From NCBI RefSeq assembly GCF_006717095.1, contig NZ_VFQE01000001.1, positions 3,162,001 through 3,226,000 of the forward strand: a DNA stretch of 64,000 bases, written 5' to 3'. Shown piece after piece: positions 58,243 to 64,000 of this stretch (position 1 is its first letter; each line of letters starts with the position of its first letter). Under the pieces are notes generated by a model. That model was not told where the DNA came from and made no database searches. It saw only the letters and a program-made list of their open reading frames with translations. Source of the DNA: Blastococcus colisei (lineage in GTDB: Bacteria > Actinomycetota > Actinomycetes > Mycobacteriales > Geodermatophilaceae). The position numbers and the translations under genes are program-made.

Positions 58243-59315
58243 GCCCCGCGAAACGACGCGACGCCGGCGCCCTCGGCAGGGGGCCGCGCGGGCTCGACGA
58301 GCCCGATGACGCCGATCGGCAGCTCACCGTCGCCGTCACGGGGCCGACCGGCACGTTCGGCTCCGGCCTGGTGCCGCTGCTGCAGGACGACGACCGCATC
58401 GGCCGGATCATCGGCATCGCCCGGCGTCCGTTCGACCCGGCCGAGCGCGGCTGGACGAAGATGGAATACCGGCAGGGCGACGTCCGCGATCCCGAGGCGC
58501 TGCGGGCGGCGTTCGACGGCGTCGACGTCGTCGTGCACCTGGCGTTCCTGATCACCGGCAACGCCTCGCGCGAGACGACCCGGTCGATCAACGTCGACGG
58601 CACCCTCAACGTGTTCCGGGCGGCGGCCGCGGCGCAGGTCGACCGGTTCGTCTACGCCTCCTCGGTGGCGGCCTACGGCTTCCACGCCGACAACCCGGAG
58701 CGGATCGACGAGGAGTGGCCCACCCGCCCGGCGGCGCGGCTGTTCTACGCGCAGGAGAAGGCCGAGCTCGAGGAGCTGCTGGAGGAGGAGGCCGGCAAGC
58801 ACCCGGAGCCGGCGCTGTTCCTGCTCCGGCCCCCGGTCGTGCTGGGGCCGAACGCGATCGGGGGCAAGGACGTGCTGCCCGGTCCGCTGGCACCGCTGGG
58901 CCGGAAGCTGTTCGGCCGTCCGCGGCGGCTACCCGTCCCCGTGCCGATGTTCGTGCCCCAGCTCCCGATGCAGTTCATCCACGAGGAGGACGTCGGCCGT
59001 GCCCTGGTGCAGTGCATCGTCGGTGCCGGTCCGCCGGGGGCCTACAACATCGCCGGTGACGGCATCCTGACCGCGGCGGACGTGGCCCGGGAGTTCGGCG
59101 CGCTGCCGATCCCCCTGCCGGCCGCGCCGGCGCAGGTGGCCGCCCGCGCGTTCTCCCGGCTGCCGTTCCTGCCCCCGGTGGCGGAATGGGTCGAGGCGGC
59201 CAGCCGGCCGGCGATCATGGACACCACGAAGGCACGGGAGCAGCTGGGCTGGCGACCGCGGTACAGCGGCCTGGAAGCCCTCCGGGACACCCTGCGGGAT
59301 CAGCCCCGCACGTAG
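58239..59315 (+). CDS. NAD-dependent epimerase/dehydratase (SDR)
   Basis: 358 residues. TVAVTGPTGTFGSGLVPLLQ (NAD site), VVVHLAFLITGN, YASSVAAYGFHA, and MQFIHEEDVGRALVQ. The expected YxxxK appears as LFYAQEKAELEE (Tyr...Lys). Head of ~30 charged residues before the Rossmann fold. Translationally coupled to the WS/DGAT gene, so may act on an acyl or sugar lipid. Ends with no gap against the convergent hydrolase. Confidence 0.87.
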   Translation: MSPAKRRDAGALGRGPRGLDEPDDADRQLTVAVTGPTGTFGSGLVPLLQDDDRIGRIIGIARRPFDPAERGWTKMEYRQGDVRDPEALRAAFDGVDVVVHLAFLITGNASRETTRSINVDGTLNVFRAAAAAQVDRFVYASSVAAYGFHADNPERIDEEWPTRPAARLFYAQEKAELEELLEEEAGKHPEPALFLLRPPVVLGPNAIGGKDVLPGPLAPLGRKLFGRPRRLPVPVPMFVPQLPMQFIHEEDVGRALVQCIVGAGPPGAYNIAGDGILTAADVAREFGALPIPLPAAPAQVAARAFSRLPFLPPVAEWVEAASRPAIMDTTKAREQLGWRPRYSGLEALRDTLRDQPRT

Positions 59316-60230
59316 TCAGACGGCGGAACGAGCCTCGGCGGTCTCCTCCAGCCAGGCCAGGACGGCCTCGGCGACCCGGTCGGGCACCTGGAGCTGCGGC
59401 ACGTGCCCGACGCCGGGCAGCTCCAGGTAGCGCCACCCGGGGTGCGTGCCGGCGACCTCACGGGCGGCGGCCACCGGGACGAGGCGGTCCGCGTCGCCCT
59501 GCACCATCAGCACGGGCACCCGGATCGAGGACATCGCCTCGCGGTACCGGCGCGGGTCGAGCAGCACCCGGACCAGCGACCGGGTCGCCGAGAGGAATGC
59601 CCTGTCCATCGCCGGGACGTCCTGCCGCTGCTCCACGAGGGCGAGCGACCTGTCGATGACCGATGGCGGCAGCGCATCGGGGTCGACCCCGCACAGCCGG
59701 AGCATGTCGCGGACCTGGCGCAACGGCGTCGAACGCTTGCGGCGCAGGGCCAGGAAGCGCTCCCCCACCCGCGGGATCGCGTAGGCGGCGAAGGTGGCCG
59801 CCACCAGCGGGTCCAGCGCCCGCCGCGGCCCGGGGACGGCGGCGTCGAGGAGGACCAGGCCGTCGACGGTCCGCGGCGAGGCGGCGGCCTGCAGGATGGA
59901 GATCATCCCGCCCATCGAGTTCCCCACCAGGACGGCGGGCGTGCCGGCCACCTCGGCCAGGAACCGGTCGAGCACCTGCACGTTGTCGTGGACCGTGGTG
60001 CGACGGTCCCCAGGTTCGCTGCGACCGAAGCCCGGCAGGTCCAGGGCCAGGACGCGGGCGTGGTCGCTGAGAAGCGGCGCGAACAGGTCCCAGTTCAGGT
60101 GGGAGCCCCCGAGCCCGTGCACGAGGACGACCGTGGGGGCGGCGTCCGGCCCGCCGAAGTCCACGTAGTGGACCGGACCTCCCAGGTCCACCGTCCTGCT
60201 CCGCCCGTACTGGTCGCGCTGCTCGGTCAC
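59316..60230 (-). CDS. alpha/beta hydrolase
   Basis: 304 residues. VVLVHGLGGSHLNWDLF, LALDLPGFGRSEPG, AVLVGNSMGGMISILQ (Ser nucleophile), VQGDADRLVPVAAA (Asp), PGVGHVPQLQVPD (His). A soluble esterase/lipase-like protein, substrate unknown. GTG 60230. Confidence 0.88.
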   Translation of the reverse strand: MTEQRDQYGRSRTVDLGGPVHYVDFGGPDAAPTVVLVHGLGGSHLNWDLFAPLLSDHARVLALDLPGFGRSEPGDRRTTVHDNVQVLDRFLAEVAGTPAVLVGNSMGGMISILQAAASPRTVDGLVLLDAAVPGPRRALDPLVAATFAAYAIPRVGERFLALRRKRSTPLRQVRDMLRLCGVDPDALPPSVIDRSLALVEQRQDVPAMDRAFLSATRSLVRVLLDPRRYREAMSSIRVPVLMVQGDADRLVPVAAAREVAGTHPGWRYLELPGVGHVPQLQVPDRVAEAVLAWLEETAEARSAV

Positions 60231-60451
60231 CCCTGCATCCTTCCTCGCTCCGTCCGGCGAGGTGACATGCCCGTCGTGCGCCCGCCGAACCGCTCATCGG
60301 AGTCCGCCGTGTAGCAGCGGAACATGAACGGCTGATATGACCCAGAACACATTTGAGCAACATCTGCCCGCGCTCCCTGTCGACGGGGTGTGACCCAGGC
60401 CCCATCTTGGTACACGTCCGTACCAACGGAGGCCGGCACCAGGAGGACGAA

Positions 60452-61261
60452 GTGGCAGCACGACGAGACGGCGGGCCCGCACTCCCGCTCTACCTCACGG
60501 AGCCAGGCCGGGCCATGGGCGACTACGGGCTCTACCTGGCCGCCAAGCCCCTGATGTCCCGCCTCCCCCATGGCGACGGCCACCCCGTCCTGGTCCTGCC
60601 GGGCCTGCTCGCCGACGACATCTCCACCCGCGCGCTCCGCGCCGTGCTGCGGAAGCTCGGCTACGACGCGCACGGCTGGGGCCTGGGCCGCAACATCGGC
60701 CCGACGGCCAGCTGCGTGAAGGGCACCCGCGACCTCCTCGACCACCTCAGCGACAAGCACCAGCGGCCCGTCTCGCTGATCGGCTGGAGCCTCGGCGGGA
60801 TCTTCGCCCGCGACCTCGCCCGCCGCTCTCCCGAGTCGGTCCGCCAGGTGGTCACCCTCGGCAGCCCGTTCCGCCTGGCCCGCCACAGCCAGAGCCGGGC
60901 GACGAAGGTCTTCGACCGCTACTCCCACCTGCACGTCGAGCACCGCACCCTGCCGCTGGAGTCTGAGACGACGCCGCTGCCGGTGCCGGCAACCTCGATC
61001 TACTCGCACTACGACGGGATCGTGCACTGGCAGACCTGCCTGGACACCCCCGGCGAGCGCTGCGAGAACATCGCCGTCATGGCCAGCCACCTGGGGCTGG
61101 GGCACCACCCGGCCTCGATCTGGGCGGTGGCCGACCGGCTGGCCCAGCGCGAGGGCTCCTGGAAGAAGTTCAAGGCGCCACTGTTCCTGCGCCCGGCGTT
61201 CCCGAAGCCCGCACAGCCCACGGCGGCCGACCCGGTCGCCGCGCACGGCACCGCCGCCTGA
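60452..61261 (+). CDS. alpha/beta hydrolase (esterase/lipase type)
   Basis: 269 residues. HPVLVLPGLLADDISTRALR, GWGLGRNIGP, LIGWSLGGIFARDLARR (Ser), SHYDGIVHWQTCLD (Asp) and ASHLGLGHHPASIW (His). Resembles actinobacterial triacylglycerol lipase-like proteins. GTG 60452 follows AGGAGGACGA at the right spacing, so the earlier in-frame ATG at 60353 is rejected. Confidence 0.88.
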   Translation: MAARRDGGPALPLYLTEPGRAMGDYGLYLAAKPLMSRLPHGDGHPVLVLPGLLADDISTRALRAVLRKLGYDAHGWGLGRNIGPTASCVKGTRDLLDHLSDKHQRPVSLIGWSLGGIFARDLARRSPESVRQVVTLGSPFRLARHSQSRATKVFDRYSHLHVEHRTLPLESETTPLPVPATSIYSHYDGIVHWQTCLDTPGERCENIAVMASHLGLGHHPASIWAVADRLAQREGSWKKFKAPLFLRPAFPKPAQPTAADPVAAHGTAA

Positions 61262-61319
61262 CACTCCTCTCCGGGAGGCGGCCATGGGTGCGTGATCAGC
61301 CCCGACTACCGTGATGTCC

Positions 61320-61508
61320 ATGCCGCTGATCTCGCACTGGGGCGGCCCACGCCACGGTGAGGTCGACGAGGTGCCCGCAGAGCAGCTCGTGTCCTCCGTC
61401 CTCGTCTACGACGGTCCCCGCTGGTTCGGCGTCTACGAGCGCTTCGAGCCCCGCCAGCTCCAGGAGACCCCCCGAGGTCCCGCAGAGGTCTGGGTCGTCC
61501 GCGAGTAG
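61320..61508 (+). CDS. small hypothetical protein
   Basis: 62 residues, starting MPLISHWGGPRHGEVDEVPA, then VYDGPRWFGVYERFEPRQ. Upstream in-frame ATG 61314 and GTG 61311 also possible. Balanced composition favours a real gene; no family recognised. Confidence 0.6.
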   Translation: MPLISHWGGPRHGEVDEVPAEQLVSSVLVYDGPRWFGVYERFEPRQLQETPRGPAEVWVVRE

Positions 61509-61648
61509 CCGCCCGCTCCGGGCTGCGAAACAACCGCGCGCCCGCGAGACGTGCACGGCGCCGAGATGCGCCTGGGACCGGTCACCCGCGCCGGATGACC
61601 GTTCTGGAGCTGACCTCGGTGAGGCGTGGTCCGGACGGCGGAACGGAG

Positions 61649-61720
61649 TGGGCGCGGCAGGGATCGAACCTGCGACCGCTCGCTTGTAAGGCGAGAGCTC
61701 TCCCGCTGAGCTACGCGCCC
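61649..61720 (-). tRNA. tRNA-Val(UAC): tRNA-Val (anticodon UAC)
   Basis: The minus strand folds as a tRNA: acceptor GGGCGCG/CGCGCCC, D arm GCTCAGCGGGAGAGC, anticodon stem CTCGC/GCGAG with loop CTTACAA (UAC, reads GUA/GUG), T arm GCAGGTTCGATCCCTGC. CCA is not encoded. Confidence 0.97.
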
Positions 61721-61754
61721 CGCGCGCCCAGGGTAGTAAGAGGACCCCGTCCCC

Positions 61755-61780
61755 CTCACCCCTCGAACGCTCGGGGTGAG
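61755..61780 (-). terminator. hairpin after the peroxiredoxin gene
   Basis: CTCACCCC and GGGGTGAG form an 8-bp perfect stem around a 10-base loop, 40 bp past the peroxiredoxin stop and before the tRNA gene on the same strand. Probably ends the DUF3052-peroxiredoxin transcript. Confidence 0.55.
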
Positions 61781-61819
61781 CCTCTGGACGAGGCCAGGGC
61801 TACATCCCCGGGCCGCAAG

Positions 61820-62281
61820 TCAGGAGGTTAGCTTGCTGACGGCGTCCTTCCAGCCCGACTGCTCGCGGACGTCACCGGGCGAGTTGACCTCGGCGAAGGT
61901 GATCTTCCCGTCGGCGTCGACGAGGAAAGTGGCCCGCAGGGCCATGCCTGCCTTCTCGTTGAACGCGTCGTAGGCCTGAGCGGTGGCGCCGTGCGGCCAG
62001 AAGTCCGAGAGCAGGGCGAAGTCGAAGCCCTCCTTCTCGCGGAAGGCCTTGAGGCTGAAGACCGGGTCGGTGCTGATGGCCAGCACCCGCACGCCCGCGT
62101 CGGTATAGACCGACAGCTCGTCCCGCAGCTGGCACAGCTCGCCGGTGCACAGGCCGGAGAAGGCGAAGGGGTAGAAGACCAGCAGGGCCGGCGTCCCACG
62201 CAGCTCGGCGAGGGAGACGACCTGCCTGTCCTGGTCGGGGAGGCTGAACTCGGGTGCGACGTCGCCGACGGAGAGGCTCAT
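61820..62281 (-). CDS. ahpE: peroxiredoxin, AhpE type
   Basis: 153 residues. VFYPFAFSGLCTGELCQLRD contains the peroxidatic Cys at position 45, as in M. tuberculosis AhpE, and an added Cys at 50. RATFLVDADGKITFAEVN is the typical C-terminal strand pair. Reduces hydroperoxides and peroxynitrite. Starts 15 bp after the DUF3052 stop, a pairing conserved in actinobacteria. Confidence 0.93.
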   Translation of the reverse strand: MSLSVGDVAPEFSLPDQDRQVVSLAELRGTPALLVFYPFAFSGLCTGELCQLRDELSVYTDAGVRVLAISTDPVFSLKAFREKEGFDFALLSDFWPHGATAQAYDAFNEKAGMALRATFLVDADGKITFAEVNSPGDVREQSGWKDAVSKLTS

Positions 62282-62296
62282 GCCCCCGATCGTGCC

Positions 62297-62716
62297 TCAG
62301 CGCCGGGAGCGGGCGGCCTTCGGGGTGACGAGCCGGATGCCCGACCAGTCCTTGGCGGCGGAGATGCTGCTCGTCTGCGAGAGGCCGGCCGTGGGCGCGA
62401 CCTCCGTGACGTCGCCGGGCTCGACGTGCCCGGGCCGGCCGGACTTGGGCACCAGCAGCCAGACGACGCCGTCGTCGGCCAGCGAGGTGATCGCGTCGGT
62501 CAGCGCATCGAAGAGGTCACCGTCGTCCTCGCGCCACCACAGCACGACGACGTCGGCCACCTCGTCGGTGTCCTCGTCGACCATCTCGCCGCCGGAGACC
62601 TCGATGATCGCGTCGCGCAGATCCTCGTCGGCGTCCTCGTCCCACCCGAGCTCCTGCACGACCATGCCCGGCTTGATGCCCAACCGGGCCGCCATGCCGG
62701 TGCTGTCGACGCTCAT
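62297..62716 (-). CDS. DUF3052 protein
   Basis: 139 residues. ARLGIKPGMVVQELGWDEDA, DVVVLWWREDDGDLFDALTD and VVWLLVPKSGRPGHVEPGDV are the family pattern; unknown function, conserved next to ahpE. ATG 62716 starts MSVDSTGMAARL. Acidic middle segment. Confidence 0.88.
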   Translation of the reverse strand: MSVDSTGMAARLGIKPGMVVQELGWDEDADEDLRDAIIEVSGGEMVDEDTDEVADVVVLWWREDDGDLFDALTDAITSLADDGVVWLLVPKSGRPGHVEPGDVTEVAPTAGLSQTSSISAAKDWSGIRLVTPKAARSRR

Positions 62717-63165
62717 CCCTGCTGATCCTCCATGGAGTGGTCTGCTGCTGACCGGTCGTGGGGTGGATGGTGCCCTGTCGCGGCGCCGAGCGCGCGCGGA
62801 CGCGTCACAGTCGCTGTTCCTCGTCGTCCCGACGAAGGAAGCAACCGCCGAGCCGGGCTGCACCGGCGATGTCGAGGGACAGGGCGCACGCGACGGACAC
62901 GACCGGCGGGTGGCTTCCCCGCTGCCTGGTCATGTCACCCCTCTCGCTCTCTCCGACGTCCGCTGCCCGGATCGACTCCGGGTATGCGGTGCGGAACCCG
63001 TCACGCCGAGCCACCGCTGGCGGAAGCGTAGGGCATGACACGTCTGGCGCAAGCCGCCCGTAGCGGGCGACGACCCGTGGAGGACGATCAGCGGGAACGC
63101 ACGACTCGGCACACAAGCGGCCGGTGGACGTGACGACGGTGGCCCCGACGGGAGACGATGGACAC
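62717..63165. other. 449-bp divergent intergenic region before aceE
   Basis: No gene recognised. It must hold the promoters of the DUF3052-ahpE and aceE transcripts; no clear -10/-35 pair can be assigned by eye. Confidence 0.5.
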
Positions 63166-64000
63166 ATGAGCGCACCGCAGCAGTCGGACGGCGACCCCGC
63201 CCGCGAAGCCGGCACGCCCCGCGCGGTCATCACCGACGGGCTGCCGAGCCAACTTCCCGACACCGATCCCGACGAGACGCAGGAGTGGCTGGACTCGCTC
63301 GACGCCGTCGTCGACAACGCCGGCCGCGAACGCGCCCGGTACGTGATGCTCCGGCTGCTCGAGCGCAGCCGCGAGCAGCAGGTCGGCGTGCCGGGCCTGC
63401 GCAGCACCGACTACATCAACACGATCGCGCCCTCCCGCGAGCCGTGGTTCCCCGGTGACGAGCACGTCGAGCGCCGCATCCGCGCCTACATCCGCTGGAA
63501 CGCCGCGATCATGGTGCACCGCGCGCAGCGGCCGGGGATCGCCGTCGGCGGGCACATCTCCTCCTACGCCAGCTCCGCCTCGCTCTACGAGGTCGGCTTC
63601 AACCACTTCTTCCGCGGCAAGGACCACCCGGGCGGCGGCGACCAGATCTGGTTCCAGGGTCACGCCTCTCCCGGCATCTACGCGCGCGCCTACCTCGAGG
63701 GCCGGCTGAGCGAGCAGCAGCTCGACGGCTTCCGCCAGGAGGTCAGCCACCCCGGAGGCGGACTGTCCTCCTACCCGCACCCGCGGCTGATGCCGGACTT
63801 CTGGGAGTTCCCCACCGTCTCCATGGGCCTGGGCCCGCTCAACGCGATCTACCAGGCCCGGTTCAACCGCTACCTGCACGACCGCGGCGTCAAGGACACC
63901 TCCGACCAGCACGTCTGGGCGTTCCTGGGCGACGGCGAGATGGACGAGCCGGAGTCGCTCGGCGCGATCGGCCTGGCCGCCCGCGAGGAGCTGGACAACC
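63166..64000 (+). CDS. aceE: pyruvate dehydrogenase E1 component, homodimeric type (5' part)
   Basis: The first 278 residues of about 920; the gene leaves the window. After a short head, [20 protein letters not shown] and [20 protein letters not shown] are typical of the bacterial homodimeric E1; [20 protein letters not shown] and [14 protein letters not shown] (GDG...thiamine-diphosphate motif) follow. Decarboxylates pyruvate and passes the acetyl unit to E2. ATG 63166 with GGGAGA upstream. Confidence 0.97.
   Translation, partial: MSAPQQSDGDPAREAGTPRAVITDGLPSQLPDTDPDETQEWLDSLDAVVDNAGRERARYVMLRLLERSREQQVGVPGLRSTDYINTIAPSREPWFPGDEHVERRIRAYIRWNAAIMVHRAQRPGIAVGGHISSYASSASLYEVGFNHFFRGKDHPGGGDQIWFQGHASPGIYARAYLEGRLSEQQLDGFRQEVSHPGGGLSSYPHPRLMPDFWEFPTVSMGLGPLNAIYQARFNRYLHDRGVKDTSDQHVWAFLGDGEMDEPESLGAIGLAAREELDN

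Noticed and set aside
61649-61720. tRNA-Val as an integration site
   Set aside because: No second copy of its 3' end is seen and surrounding genes are core.

Overview
The window is chromosomal DNA of a very GC-rich actinobacterium. GTG starts and ATGA/GTGA gene overlaps are frequent, an actinobacterial AceE, a mycobacterial-type AhpE peroxiredoxin next to DUF3052, an Rv2629-like baeRF protein, an Rv2228c-like RNase H/phosphatase and an actinobacterial Tad pilus set are all present. Gene content fits Geodermatophilaceae (Blastococcus, Geodermatophilus, Modestobacter), but that family placement is inference; no 16S gene lies here.

Layout. 0-9 kb: core metabolism and regulation (cupin, GGDEF protein, M24 peptidase, ChaB-like protein, haloacetate-dehalogenase-like hydrolase, AsnC regulator divergent from a dimethylargininase, thioesterase, small actinobacterial proteins, baeRF release-factor-like protein). 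8.8-9.05 kb: three tandem 85-bp repeats. 9.0-16.8 kb: a complete minus-strand Tad/Flp pilus operon (prepilin peptidase, Flp pilin, TadE, TadG-like, CpaB, TadZ, TadA, TadB, TadC) with a perfect 14-bp hairpin just after the pilin gene. 16.9-22.2 kb: APC transporter, DUF1059, Gfo/Idh oxidoreductase, CobU, two frameshifted genes, and a VOC/cupin pair divergent from a TetR regulator over a 20-bp palindrome.

22.29-36.45 kb is a genomic island inserted at the 3' end of rnpB (RNase P RNA, 36427-36835, minus strand). A 27-bp identical direct repeat of the rnpB 3' end marks both edges. Inside are a DUF1643 protein, a TIR-domain protein, a membrane coiled-coil protein, a DUF429-RusA fusion, an excisionase-like HTH protein, a VapBC-type toxin-antitoxin pair, a tyrosine integrase with an in-frame TAG, a lipoprotein, an IS1380-family element, an adjoining IS701-family element with 5-bp target duplication, several decayed genes, a relic of a second integrase, and dispersed hairpin repeats found nowhere else in the window.

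36.9-45.4 kb: a class F sortase with a secreted CHRD-like probable substrate, then an envelope/glycan-type cluster (methyltransferase, epimerase, membrane protein, GT2, DUF2064 transferase, Moco oxidoreductase with a membrane domain, membrane protein) whose last four genes overlap start-to-stop. A short copy of the rnpB 5' end lies just after it at 45.39 kb. 45.5-64 kb: PIG-L deacetylase, TSUP permease, RNase H/phosphatase, zinc-ribbon coiled-coil protein, CstA with a coupled small protein, Nif3-like protein, FUSC transporter, a lipid-type group (hydrolases, WS/DGAT acyltransferase, epimerase), tRNA-Val(UAC), peroxiredoxin/DUF3052, and the 5' part of aceE, cut by the window end.

Several accessory genes carry single-base shifts in short homopolymer runs. 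Real decay and consensus errors cannot be separated from this sequence alone.
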